Origin: Rhodoblastus sp963710275
GTDB lineage: Bacteria > Pseudomonadota > Alphaproteobacteria > Rhizobiales > Beijerinckiaceae
Direction of reading: 5' to 3'
Assembly (NCBI GenBank): GCA_963710275.1
Contig: CAVPZS010000008.1
Span: 1,178,001 to 1,242,000 of the forward strand
Length of the DNA stretch: 64,000 nt
Below, in pieces: positions 45,047 to 54,332 of the stretch (position 1 is the first letter of the stretch; each line of letters opens with the position of its first letter). The notes beneath the pieces are model-generated. The model was not told the DNA's origin. It saw nothing but the letters and a program-made list of their open reading frames with translations, and searched no databases. The position numbers and the translations under genes are program-made.

Positions 45047-48000
45047 TTGGCGGATGAAAAGGAACTCAATCTCTTCGTATCCTCCCCGAGCGACGTGCAC
45101 GGCGAACGAGAGCGTGTGGACCAGGTCGTCGAGCGCCTTAACGGCGAATATGCCGGACGCGTCCGTATCAAGAGCATCAGGTGGGAAACAAGCTATTACT
45201 CGTCGCACGAAACCTTTCAGTCGCAAATACCGGAGGCGTCCGCATGCGATCTCGTCGTCGCGATCTTCGGCGCGAGGCTCGGATCGCCGCTGCCCTCGGG
45301 TTTCCCGAAAATGGCGACCGGAGAGACCTATCCGAGCGGCTCCGCCTATGAAGTGCTCAGCGCGATCGAGGCGCGCCAGCATGGGCGAACCGTACCCGAC
45401 ATCTATGTCTTCCGCCGGCCGCAAGCACCGGTCGTCGCTCTCGACGCTCCCGACCGGCCGGAAGTCGAAGCGCAATGGGCGCGCCTGAAGGCGTTTTTCG
45501 AGACGTGGTTCCGCAACGCCCAGGGCGAATTCATCGCCGCCTTCCAGGAGTTTTCGTCGACGGACGAATTCGCCGTCAAGATCGAGGATTGCCTGCGCCA
45601 ATGGCTGGCGCGCCGGGGTTTCGTCGCACGTGGCGAAGTCTGGGACCGTTTTTCGCGCGGTTCTCCCTTCCCGGGACTGGCCGCGTTCGATGAAGACCGG
45701 CAGTCGGTGTTCTTTGGCCGCGATCTCGTCGTCGCGCAAGCCATCGACCGCTTGCGCCAATCCGGGGAGGCGGAGGAATGCGCGCCATTCCTGCTGCTGA
45801 TCGGCGCCAGCGGCTCCGGCAAGTCCTCGCTGATGCGCGCGGGCCTGCTGCCGAAAATGATCCGCCCCGGGGCCATCCCCGCGATCGACTTGTGGCGCAG
45901 GGCCATCATTGTTCCGAACTCGGACCCTTTCCGCGCCCTGGCTGAAGGCCTGTTCGCCGACGAGGCCTTCGGCCTGGAGTTGCGGCAAGGCGCCTTCAAC
46001 ACCGTGGACTTGCTCGCCAGGCAATTGGCGGCGGAGCCTGATATCGCGATCGCCCCATTGCGCGAGGCGATGGACCGCGCCTCCGCATGGCGGCAGCGCC
46101 AAGCGGGTTTCGCGCGACCGCGTCCATCCCGGCTGGTCATCGCGATCGATCAGGCCGAGCGGCTGTTCGGGGAAACCGAGGGCCCGGTGACGGCGCGTTT
46201 CGCCGCGCTGCTGCAAGCCCTGGCGCAAGCGCGCATCGCCACGATCATCATGGCGCTGCGCAGTGACGCCTATGCGCAGTTCCAGTCGTTCCCCCCGTTG
46301 GTCAACCTCCGCGACAGCGGCGCGACGCTCGATCTCCTGCCGCCGAACGCCACGGAGCTCGAGGAGATCGTCACCAGGCCGGCGGAAATCTGCGATCCTC
46401 CGCTGACCTTCGAGACACGCGAGGGCCATTCGCTCGCAAGCGTGCTCGTTGCGGACGCCAAGGGCGGCGACGCCTTGCCGCTGCTGCAGATGACGCTGTC
46501 GCGCCTCGACGCCGCGCAGATCGCGCGGGGCGACGGCGTGCTGCGTTTCGCGGATTATCGCGGCATGGACGCGGCGGTGATCGAAACCGCCAACGAGGCG
46601 CTCGCCTCACTCGACGCCGCCGCCCGCGCGCAACTGCCCGCGCTGGTGACGGGGCTCGTGCGCGACGTCGGCGCCGACCCCACGTCGGGCGCTGCCCTGC
46701 CCGTTGTCGGCGCGCTGGATCGGGTCAAATTCGAAGCCGAACGGCCGGAGCGCCGCGCGCTGATCGAAGCTTTCGTCGCCAACAGGCTGCTGACCGCGGA
46801 AGGCGACGGCGCCCGCCAGCTGGTGCGTCCGACCCACGAGGCGCTGCTGCGCATCTGGCCGCAGGCGGTGGCCATCATCCATGAAGCAGCCGACCTGCTG
46901 CGCGTGCGGCGAATACTGGAGCCGCTCGTTCGCGAATGGACCGATTCGCCGGAGGCCGACAAGGCGCGGCACCTCGATGTTTCGCCAGCCCTGCTCGATG
47001 GGGCGTCGCGCTTCGTCGAACGCTTCGGCGACGATGTCCCGCAGGCGACGCGCGACTTCGTCGCCGCTTCCGCCGCCGTGGCCAAGGCGCGGCAGGACCG
47101 CGAGCGACAGGAGCGGGAACGGCAGGTGCGCGACGCCCAGGCGCTGGCCGCGGCCAGCCGGCGCGTCGCGCAGCGCACCGGAGCCGGCCTCGCGGGCGCG
47201 CTGGTCCTGGCGGGGGTCGCCGGTTGGCAATGGACGGTGGCGCGGGCGCAGCGCGATCGCGCGGAACACACGCTGGCGCTCGCCACCGACACCGCCAGCG
47301 CGCTGGTCTTCGATCTGGCGGAAAAATTCCGCTCGACCATCGGCGTGCCGAAATCGGTGATCGCCGACATTCTCAACAAGGCCCGCGGGTTACAGGAGCA
47401 ATTGCTGCAATCGGGACAATCGACAGCCAAGCTCAATGGCAATCACGCCGCCGCCCTGTCCGAACTGGCGCAGACCGAAATGGCGCTCGGCGAAACCGAA
47501 ACGGCCTTGTCGCTGTCGCGGCGGGCGCGCGAAATCTACGCCGGCCTCGTCCAGCAAAGCCCTGACAACGTCGCCAATGCGCATAATCTAGGCCTGACCG
47601 ACCGCGGCATCGGCGTCATTTTGCAGCGCCAGGGCAAATTCGCCGAGGCGGAAGCCGCCTACAAGATAGCGCAGGCAGATTCTCAATTGCCGGCCGCCAA
47701 GGCCAGCAAGCAGGATCTGGTTCTCGTCTTCCCCGAAGAATTGCTGATGGATTTTGGCGCGCTGGCGCAACAAAGGGGCGACAAGGACGGCGCCCTGAAT
47801 TTTTATCGCCAGGCCCAGGCCTTGGCTCAGGCGCTGGTCGATTCCGATCCGCCCGACGTGTTGTTCCGCAACGCGCTCGCCGCCGCGGGGCGCTCCGTCG
47901 GCGACATTTTGCTGGAGCGCGGCGATATCGAAAGCGCCGCCAAGGCGTTCGACGCGTCGCGCGCCATCGCCGAGGCCTTGATGCGCGACAATCCCGACAA

Positions 48001-50068
48001 CACCGATCTCAAACGCGACCTGGCGATCAGCGACGAGCGGCTTGCGAACGTCCTGAGCATCAAGCGCGACTATGCGGGCGCGTTGCAAGCCTATGAAGCC
48101 GGACAGTCGGCGACGGTCGAAATGGCTTCGAAAGACCCCGATAATCTGGACTGGCAGTATGATCTGGCGATAGGTCACGCCGAAATCGGCGGGACCCAGA
48201 TCCTGCTCGGACGTCCCGACGAAGCGATCGACGCCTACCGGCAGGCGCTGGCGATCGACAAGCGCCTGACCGCGCGCGATCCCTCGAATGCGCTGTGGCG
48301 CACGCACCAATGGCAAATGCTGATCAATCTCGGCGACGCGCTCCTCAAGCGCGGCGCGGCGGGCCCGGCGATGGAGGCCTACCGCGACGCGTTGAATTTC
48401 GCCACAATATCCGCCGAGCGCGGACAGGACCAGGCGGGCTGGCGCGAGAACGCCGCGCTAACGCAATTCAAGATCGCCGAAACGCTGGCGGCGGCGCATG
48501 ACGACGTCCAGAGCCTCGCCGCCTATCGGGAAGCGGCAAGCCTCGCGCGCGCTTTCGCCAGCCTGGCGCAGACCAATCCGAACTTGCTGCGCAACGCCTC
48601 CGCGCTCAACAGCGACATCGGCAAGAAGCTGGCCAAACTCAACGACATCGAGGGCGCGCTGGCGGCCATGGACGCGTCCTGCGGCGCCTTGCGCGCCCTT
48701 GTCGACCAGGCTCCGCAAAACACCGAGTGGCGCCACGACCTTGCCGCCAACCGGTTCTTCACGGCGACCCTGCTGCAGATCAAGCGCGACCTGCCGGGCG
48801 CGATCAAGGCGCGGCGCGAGGCGATCGACCTTTATCAGGCCCTGGTTGACGAACGCCCCGACAACAGGGATTGGCGCTATGATCTTGCAATCGCGCAAGA
48901 CCGTCTGGGCTTTGCCCTGGCTGGCAGTGGCGACGCCGAGAGCGGCATGCAAGCCTATCGCAGGAGCCAGAAGAATCTGGAGGCGCTGGTCGGTAGCCAG
49001 ACCGACAACAAGCCTTGGCGCATCTCGCTGGCTCTTCTCAATGTCGAGATCGGCGACCTGCTGGCCCTGCGCAAGAATCCCGACGGAGCGCTTGACGCCT
49101 ATCAGCAGGCGCTGGCGAAGGCGCCGCCGGCCGGCGCCGACGCCGACACGGACTGGCTCGGCCTTGTCGCCGAGGCCAATGGCAAGATCGGCGACGTCGC
49201 CCGAGCAAAGGGCGATTTGAATGCGGCGCTGGCCGCGTTCCGGGAGGGCCAGCGCGCGACGAAGGCGCTATCTCGGCTAGACGCCGCCAACAAGACCCTT
49301 CGGCGCGAACTGGCCGTCATCGACAACAAGATCGGCGCGACGCTGGCGGCCCAGGGCGCCGGCGCTTCGGCCATGACCGAATATGTCGAAAGCCTCGCCC
49401 TTTGCAGATCCCTGGCCGAAAGTGAACCGGACAACAGCCTGCGGCAAAACGACCTTGCCTACACCCTGGCCGCCATCGGCGACGCACATATTGTCGAACA
49501 TGATCGCGCCGGCGCCTTGAAGGCCTTTCGCGAGAGCCGCGACATCAATCTCGGCCTCGCCGCCAAAGAGCCCAAAAAGCCGTTATGGAAACTCAATCTC
49601 GTTCGAATTGACAAAAGTCTCGGCGACGCCTTGCTTGGCGGGGAGGATCGCGACGGCGCGCTTGCCGCTTATCTTTCCGCCCTGACCAATGCGACCGCGC
49701 TGGTCGATCTCGAACCCGCCAACGCCAACTGGAGCAACCTGCGCGCCGCCAGCGTCGGTTCGCTTGCCGCCGTCGCCGACCAGTATATTCTGGCCCGCGC
49801 CTTCCAAAAGGCGCTCACGACGCTCGATCAGGCCAAGCCGCTCGCGCCCCGCCAGATAGGCCCGGAATTGCTGCGCGCCGAAGCGCTGATGTTTCTCAAT
49901 CGCGCCGACGAAGCCCGGCAGATTTTCCAGCGCCATCGCGGCGAGACCAATCTCGAGAACAAGCGCTGGGAAGTCCTCGTAGCGGAGCAATTCGGTCGCC
50001 TGCGCCAAGCCGGTTTGGCGCATCCGCAGATGAGCGAAATCGAAAGGCTTTTCGCCGCCGGACCTTGA
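45047..50068 (+). CDS. nSTAND NTPase with DUF4062-like N-terminus, membrane helix and TPR array
   Basis: 1673 residues from TTG 45047. Residues 1-190: DUF4062/TIR-like region starting ELNLFVSSPSDVHGERERVD. Residues 205-690: nSTAND NTPase, starting SPFPGLAAFDEDRQSVFFGR, Walker A LLIGASGSGKSSLMRAGLLP, Walker B SRLVIAIDQAERLFGE. A membrane helix (GAGLAGALVLAGVAGWQWTV) lies near 706-728. The remainder is a long TPR-like array with units such as GDKDGALNFYRQAQALAQAL and GRPDEAIDAYRQALAIDKRL. Such proteins detect invader molecules through their repeats, oligomerise, and activate an N-terminal effector. The single 5-kb frame is undamaged, in contrast to genes to the left. Confidence 0.87.
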   Translation: MADEKELNLFVSSPSDVHGERERVDQVVERLNGEYAGRVRIKSIRWETSYYSSHETFQSQIPEASACDLVVAIFGARLGSPLPSGFPKMATGETYPSGSAYEVLSAIEARQHGRTVPDIYVFRRPQAPVVALDAPDRPEVEAQWARLKAFFETWFRNAQGEFIAAFQEFSSTDEFAVKIEDCLRQWLARRGFVARGEVWDRFSRGSPFPGLAAFDEDRQSVFFGRDLVVAQAIDRLRQSGEAEECAPFLLLIGASGSGKSSLMRAGLLPKMIRPGAIPAIDLWRRAIIVPNSDPFRALAEGLFADEAFGLELRQGAFNTVDLLARQLAAEPDIAIAPLREAMDRASAWRQRQAGFARPRPSRLVIAIDQAERLFGETEGPVTARFAALLQALAQARIATIIMALRSDAYAQFQSFPPLVNLRDSGATLDLLPPNATELEEIVTRPAEICDPPLTFETREGHSLASVLVADAKGGDALPLLQMTLSRLDAAQIARGDGVLRFADYRGMDAAVIETANEALASLDAAARAQLPALVTGLVRDVGADPTSGAALPVVGALDRVKFEAERPERRALIEAFVANRLLTAEGDGARQLVRPTHEALLRIWPQAVAIIHEAADLLRVRRILEPLVREWTDSPEADKARHLDVSPALLDGASRFVERFGDDVPQATRDFVAASAAVAKARQDRERQERERQVRDAQALAAASRRVAQRTGAGLAGALVLAGVAGWQWTVARAQRDRAEHTLALATDTASALVFDLAEKFRSTIGVPKSVIADILNKARGLQEQLLQSGQSTAKLNGNHAAALSELAQTEMALGETETALSLSRRAREIYAGLVQQSPDNVANAHNLGLTDRGIGVILQRQGKFAEAEAAYKIAQADSQLPAAKASKQDLVLVFPEELLMDFGALAQQRGDKDGALNFYRQAQALAQALVDSDPPDVLFRNALAAAGRSVGDILLERGDIESAAKAFDASRAIAEALMRDNPDNTDLKRDLAISDERLANVLSIKRDYAGALQAYEAGQSATVEMASKDPDNLDWQYDLAIGHAEIGGTQILLGRPDEAIDAYRQALAIDKRLTARDPSNALWRTHQWQMLINLGDALLKRGAAGPAMEAYRDALNFATISAERGQDQAGWRENAALTQFKIAETLAAAHDDVQSLAAYREAASLARAFASLAQTNPNLLRNASALNSDIGKKLAKLNDIEGALAAMDASCGALRALVDQAPQNTEWRHDLAANRFFTATLLQIKRDLPGAIKARREAIDLYQALVDERPDNRDWRYDLAIAQDRLGFALAGSGDAESGMQAYRRSQKNLEALVGSQTDNKPWRISLALLNVEIGDLLALRKNPDGALDAYQQALAKAPPAGADADTDWLGLVAEANGKIGDVARAKGDLNAALAAFREGQRATKALSRLDAANKTLRRELAVIDNKIGATLAAQGAGASAMTEYVESLALCRSLAESEPDNSLRQNDLAYTLAAIGDAHIVEHDRAGALKAFRESRDINLGLAAKEPKKPLWKLNLVRIDKSLGDALLGGEDRDGALAAYLSALTNATALVDLEPANANWSNLRAASVGSLAAVADQYILARAFQKALTTLDQAKPLAPRQIGPELLRAEALMFLNRADEARQIFQRHRGETNLENKRWEVLVAEQFGRLRQAGLAHPQMSEIERLFAAGP

Positions 50069-50077
50069 ATAAAAATT

Positions 50078-50500
50078 TCAGACGGGCGCTTCGCCGAATC
50101 GGTTGGGTCCGGGGTCGCCCTTCTTGACGCCGGCGAAAACAACCAGCGCCATCAACAGGGCAAAGGTGAGCAGACCGATCAATCCGGATGGAGCCGCGGC
50201 GGCGCCCGCATCGCGCTTCTCCACGATCAGTCCGGCGATCGGCAACACGACTGAAATCAGGAACACCGACAGCCAGGCCCACCATGGTGAAACGCCAAAA
50301 TCCTTCATTCGCTTGCCGATGGCGATCGCCAGCAGGAGGATAAGAAAATCCAGCGAGCCCGCCGAAGACGCCCATTCCGGCCGGAAGGCGATGGCGACGC
50401 CCATGCCGATACGCAGCGCCAGGATCAATCCGGCAATGAGCCAATAGCGCTTCTGGTCGAGACGGCCCCAGGACGAAAAAGGATTGTTTGCGAGCGACAT
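50078..50500 (-). CDS. DUF805-family inner membrane protein
   Basis: 140 residues from ATG 50500 (MSLANNPFSSWGRLDQKRYW). The family pattern is a GRLxRxxYW-like start, then helices (LIAGLILALRIGMGVAIAFR; FLILLLAIAIGKRMKDFGVS with the conserved R-x-D/K-x-G turn; WWAWLSVFLISVVLPIAGLI; LIGLLTFALLMALVVFAGVK). The function is unknown. The gene is convergent with the nSTAND gene, ten bases apart, and 14 bases after the rhodanese gene on its own strand. Confidence 0.8.
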   Translation of the reverse strand: MSLANNPFSSWGRLDQKRYWLIAGLILALRIGMGVAIAFRPEWASSAGSLDFLILLLAIAIGKRMKDFGVSPWWAWLSVFLISVVLPIAGLIVEKRDAGAAAAPSGLIGLLTFALLMALVVFAGVKKGDPGPNRFGEAPV

Positions 50501-50514
50501 AGGCGGCTCCCGTC

Positions 50515-51753
50515 TCATTGATTGGGCTGCAAGGGGAATCCGGCCGCCTGCCAGGCGACGAGGCCGCCGCGGAACCAGTAGATGTTGGTGTAGCCCGCGG
50601 CATGGGCGCGCAAAGCGGCGTTATAGGATTCCCAGCACCTGACGCCCGCGCAGAAGAACACCAGGGGCGCGTCGGCGTTACCCTGGCTCAAGGTCTTCAA
50701 CGCCTTGACCACCGCGCCCTGGATATTATCGTTCAGCGCGCCGAATTGACCGGCGAAAGGCAGGGCCACGGCCCCCGGGATCGTTTGCGCATGCGGGTCC
50801 CCCAGCACGTCGATCAGAACGACCGGCATGCCTTTTTGCATGGCGTCCATGATTTGCACAGCCGCGGGCGTCCGGCCAAAGGGGAAGCTCGTGGGCGTTG
50901 GCGTCCCGACTTCGCGCTTCAAGCTCGTTTGCGGCGGCACATGGAAGTCGGCGTTCTCATCGCCATAGAAAGTGAGCTGTTCCTGCTGCGGCTGGGCCGC
51001 AGGCGGCTGGCGCCGCTCCGGTTGCGCGGGCGTTGGTTCCGGCGGGTTGCCCCCCGGTTGCCCTTGCGGTTCCGAACTCGGCTGCGGATTATCGGCGGGC
51101 TGCTGTTGTTCCGGAGGCTGATCGGGAATTTGCCTGATCACGCCCGTCTGGAAACCGATAAAGACCAGCAGCGCCACGCCCCCGGCAACATAGAGCAAAG
51201 TTTTGGAGACGCTCCCCGATGCGGAAGCCGCCGGCTGCGGACCTGGAACCGGCGCCGCGGCCGGCCCCGACATATTGATCCACCCGTCGCCGGCCGGCGG
51301 AGACGGAGACGCCGGCTGGCCTGACAGATCCACCCAGTCGTCGGCCGCCGACGCTTCAGAATGCGCTTGGGCCTGAGGGGTCGGAACCGGAGGCGGCCCG
51401 GCGGTCTCGACGGGGGCGGCCTCGGCCGGTCGCGCCGGATCCAGCGACAAGGCAAAGGCGCAAGCCTTGACCAGGCCAGCGGCGAGATCCGGCCTGACGC
51501 CGAGATCGTCGCTAAGCTTCGTGACGAGGCCGGCGACTTCTCCAGCAATCTGGTCCGGGCGCGCGCTAGCCAATTTTTCGAAAACGCCGTGATCCAGCGC
51601 CGCCGCCACGAGGCCGACATCGAGACTGCCGCTGGGCAGGCGTTCGGTCAGAGCAGCTATGAGCCGCGGCCGATCGCTGAAAGCCGTTGCGCCAAAACGA
51701 CCGGCCATTTCGCGCAAAACCAGCGCGAGGTGATCCATTGAACTCTGATCCAT
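50515..51753 (-). CDS. Membrane-anchored rhodanese-domain protein
   Basis: 412 residues. An N-terminal helical module (FSDRPRLIAALTERLPSGSL, VAAALDHGVFEKLASARPDQ) resembles the one at 41812. Next are a Pro-rich linker, a membrane helix (TLLYVAGGVALLVFIGFQTG), another Pro/Gln-rich linker and a C-terminal rhodanese domain (VVLIDVLGDPHAQTIPGAVA; active-site loop LVFFCAGVRCWESYNAALRA; NIYWFRGGLVAWQAAGFPL). The Cys of the CAGVRC loop is present, so sulfur or redox chemistry in the periplasm is possible. Placement suggests it belongs to the conflict island. Confidence 0.82.
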   Translation of the reverse strand: MDQSSMDHLALVLREMAGRFGATAFSDRPRLIAALTERLPSGSLDVGLVAAALDHGVFEKLASARPDQIAGEVAGLVTKLSDDLGVRPDLAAGLVKACAFALSLDPARPAEAAPVETAGPPPVPTPQAQAHSEASAADDWVDLSGQPASPSPPAGDGWINMSGPAAAPVPGPQPAASASGSVSKTLLYVAGGVALLVFIGFQTGVIRQIPDQPPEQQQPADNPQPSSEPQGQPGGNPPEPTPAQPERRQPPAAQPQQEQLTFYGDENADFHVPPQTSLKREVGTPTPTSFPFGRTPAAVQIMDAMQKGMPVVLIDVLGDPHAQTIPGAVALPFAGQFGALNDNIQGAVVKALKTLSQGNADAPLVFFCAGVRCWESYNAALRAHAAGYTNIYWFRGGLVAWQAAGFPLQPNQ

Positions 51754-51853
51754 CAGATCCGCCTAATCTTCGGTGAGGAGCGCCAAAATCGTCATTCATC
51801 GCCAGCTTCCGGCAAAGTTTCCATTTCCATGGGCCATGACGCAAGGTTCTTTT

Positions 51854-52089
51854 CTACGGAGATTTACCGCAGGGCCAGGCCTGTGTTGGAAAAAGCGTGT
51901 GCTCGCCGTCCGCCGCTTGCTTCCAGCGGACGAGGAACCAGGCGCCAGCCTTCGGCTTGTCGAATTCGCCGAAAGCGACGCCGATCTGCCAAAGGTCGAC
52001 GCCGTCGCGGCAATGCAGCGCGCCGCGCGCGCCTCTGTCGCGCCGAACATCGCCGCAAGCAAGCCAATGATCAAAAGCGGTTTCTTCAT
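51854..52089 (-). CDS. Small exported protein, frameshifted
   Basis: Starts at ATG 52089 with a clear signal peptide (MKKPLLIIGLLAAMFGATEA, then RA). The frame changes in the GC repeat near 52020-52030 and continues as LHCRDGVDLWQIGVAFGEFD, GAWFLVRWKQAADGEHTLFP and the end WPCGKSP. The length remainder of two indicates two inserted bases or one lost. About 77 residues. No family is certain. It is followed on the same strand by, and close to, another exported protein gene upstream. Confidence 0.6.
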
Positions 52090-52101
52090 CTTCGCACGCG
52101 C

Positions 52102-53136
52102 TCAACGATCGATTTCTATGATCTCGCCAGTGTTCACGTCGCGGTAAAGCTCGCCATTCCTGATGTGGGCGTTGAACCTCCAGGCGCTGAGGCTTCTTTG
52201 ATACATGTATCGCCTGAAATTCTCATTGTGGATCGCCGATTGGCGGGCCATTTGATCCATCAGGGCGTAATGCGCCCGCGTTCGCGCGTCCTGGCTCGCC
52301 TGTCCCATCGCGACCACCGCGTTAGTGAAGGCCCACGACCGCTCCTGCAACATCGCCATGAACTGCTGGTTTTCCGCCGCCTGCTGCCTCAGCGCGTCGC
52401 CTGCCGCCAGGCGCATCGCCTGATCCCACTCGGGGTTCCATTGCCGACTCGCGAGCATGTGGTTGAGAATGGCCAGGGCCCAGGCCTCCTGTCCCGGCGG
52501 AGCGATATAGACCGCGACCCAGGCGCCCCAGGAGGGCATCGGCGACGTGGTGACCGCGATCACGCCCGCGACCATGGACCCGCCGCCGTTCCGACAGGTG
52601 AATGTCGCCAGGCCCGCGTCATGTCGCGGCGTCGAGACCGGGAATTGCGTGGCGACGCCACGCGTGACTTCGACCGCTCTCTTGTAAGTCGCAACGCCGA
52701 GTTCGGGCATCTCCTGGGCGCCGGCTGGGGCGGCGGCGGCGCATCCGGAATTGGCGAGCGCGCTCGGCCCATAGAATCGAGCGAATGCGGCGCCGGGACG
52801 GTAGTTCAATACAACAGCCGGAGGCAGCATTGGACTGAGCTGGACAGCCTGCCCCTCGGGCTGATTGCCCATCGGCGCATTGAAGGCGGGAATGCTGGGG
52901 TCGCCGATCAAGATCTGGATCCCGCCATCGGGGGAGGTCGCCGTCAGCCTGGCCTCGGCGATATAAGGCGCCAGACGCATTGTGCCGCCGGTCACGTTCC
53001 AGCCCTGCGGCGCGTCGATCGAAAAGGCGTTCTCGGCCGGGTCGACGAATTGCGCCCACTTGACCGAATTACTCTGCGCGACAGCGCAGGAAGGCAGGAA
53101 AGCCGCGGCGACCGCCGCCACCCACATGCATTTCAT
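52102..53136 (-). CDS. Exported protein of unknown function
   Basis: 344 residues with signal peptide MKCMWVAAVAAAFLPSCAVA. The mature part starts SNSVKWAQFVDPAENAFSID and includes APQGWNVTGGTMRLAPYIAE, GIQILIGDPSIPAFNAP, and a helical C-terminal half (DALRQQAAENQQFMAMLQER) ending RNGELYRDVNTGEIIEIDR. The N-terminal half resembles lipoprotein-like domains that follow a FSIDAPQGW pattern seen in many periplasmic proteins. No catalytic motif is seen. It lies 12 bases ahead of the small exported protein. Confidence 0.75.
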   Translation of the reverse strand: MKCMWVAAVAAAFLPSCAVAQSNSVKWAQFVDPAENAFSIDAPQGWNVTGGTMRLAPYIAEARLTATSPDGGIQILIGDPSIPAFNAPMGNQPEGQAVQLSPMLPPAVVLNYRPGAAFARFYGPSALANSGCAAAAPAGAQEMPELGVATYKRAVEVTRGVATQFPVSTPRHDAGLATFTCRNGGGSMVAGVIAVTTSPMPSWGAWVAVYIAPPGQEAWALAILNHMLASRQWNPEWDQAMRLAAGDALRQQAAENQQFMAMLQERSWAFTNAVVAMGQASQDARTRAHYALMDQMARQSAIHNENFRRYMYQRSLSAWRFNAHIRNGELYRDVNTGEIIEIDR

Positions 53137-53628
53137 GGAACTTCCCCCGAACTCAATCGAAGCCGCCGATGAAGCCCCTCAGCGATCGTCGGCGCCTCAT
53201 TCCAATCTATCCTCGCCTTTATGCCGGTCGAGCATAAGTGATCGGAAGCTTTTGCGGAAGCAATGTTCTGACGCCCGCAGGAACTTTTGCGTCATAACCC
53301 CGGATACGCGCTCTTCCTTGCGTAGATGAACTCGCCCCAGAACGTCCGCAGGCTAAAGAGCCAACCTGATATCGAGCAAATATTCAATTCTCGTTCAATA
53401 TGTTATCGGGCATCCAGGGACACGGCGCCGATCTGCGGGGCGCCCGCTCCGTGGCCAATCGACGCGGTCGTATGGGCGCGCGCTTTGTAGTTGCAGCCGG
53501 GGCCAGCGCGCGCATCGATTTCGCGACTTCTTCGCTTGTGGCAAATCAATGTTGCCAGGGCCTTTCGGCGTATATTGATTTCACCAAGCCGTGAGGCGAC
53601 GTCGCCCGGGCAGAACGAGGAGCGGAAC
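53137..53628. other. Divergent intergenic region, about 490 bases
   Basis: No gene supported. It separates two divergently transcribed genes for exported proteins. It contains an A/T-rich core near 53370-53405 (ATATTCAATTCTCGTTCAATAT) likely to hold promoters. Confidence 0.5.
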
Positions 53629-54300
53629 ATGGGCAGGGGCGGCGTCCTGAAGGCGGGCCTGATCTCCGCCCTCACCACCTTTTTCGCGGCCAGTGGAAGT
53701 CTGGCGCAAGTGGGCGGCCCGGGAAACGGCATCCGGCCCGCGGCCGGCGCGGCCAGCGTCGCATTCACGATGGGCGAGATCGGGCGCACCTTGACCTATG
53801 GTTCCGACGGAACATGGATGACCAAGGCGACCAATGACGGAAGTCTTGTCATTTCAAGCTTGAATGACGATCCGGGGTGGACGATTTACAAGCATGACGC
53901 GCCTAGACCGCCCTACACGCTTGAGGTTCGCGTCCGCAACAACATTACGTATCGCGAAGGCTACGCCAAGGGCGCCGGGGTTGTATTTGGCTGGCAAATC
54001 GACAAAACTTCCAAGGAAAAGACCTTTTACGCCGCGTATATGACTGGCAACATGGTCTTTGTGTCTTCATACGGCAAGGAGCATTTCACTATCCTCTCGC
54101 AAGGAGACTGCGAATGCGCGACCGGTGACGGATTTACGCAAATCCAGGTCAAAGTCGCGAACAAGGCTTTCGAAGTGTCTGTTCGGGGAAATAACACAGT
54201 CACCGTCGGTCAGGACGTCGAGCAGCCGCTGACAGGCCAGTATGGCATTTTCGTCAGTGGAGCCGGCCGCGCAACTTTTCGCGACTTGAGCCTGAAATGA
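53629..54300 (+). CDS. Exported concanavalin/LamG-like protein
   Basis: 223 residues from ATG 53629 (GAGGAGC upstream). A signal peptide (LISALTTFFAASGSLAQ) is followed by LTYGSDGTWMTKATNDGSLV, then PPYTLEVRVRNNITY, GVVFGWQIDKTSKEKTFYAA and QYGIFVSGAGRATFRDLSLK. The pattern of a jelly-roll domain ending in a V-x-F-R-D-L-x-L strand resembles DUF1080/LamG-type folds. Carbohydrate binding is possible but unproven. Confidence 0.68.
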   Translation: MGRGGVLKAGLISALTTFFAASGSLAQVGGPGNGIRPAAGAASVAFTMGEIGRTLTYGSDGTWMTKATNDGSLVISSLNDDPGWTIYKHDAPRPPYTLEVRVRNNITYREGYAKGAGVVFGWQIDKTSKEKTFYAAYMTGNMVFVSSYGKEHFTILSQGDCECATGDGFTQIQVKVANKAFEVSVRGNNTVTVGQDVEQPLTGQYGIFVSGAGRATFRDLSLK

Positions 54301-54332
54301 TGCTGCATAAGCCGCGCCGTTAGGGGGAGTTC

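Noticed and set aside
43418..46429. 1003-codon open frame antisense to the RyR and nSTAND genes
   Set aside because: It spans two real genes and their junction and has no motif; antisense openness is common at this GC content.
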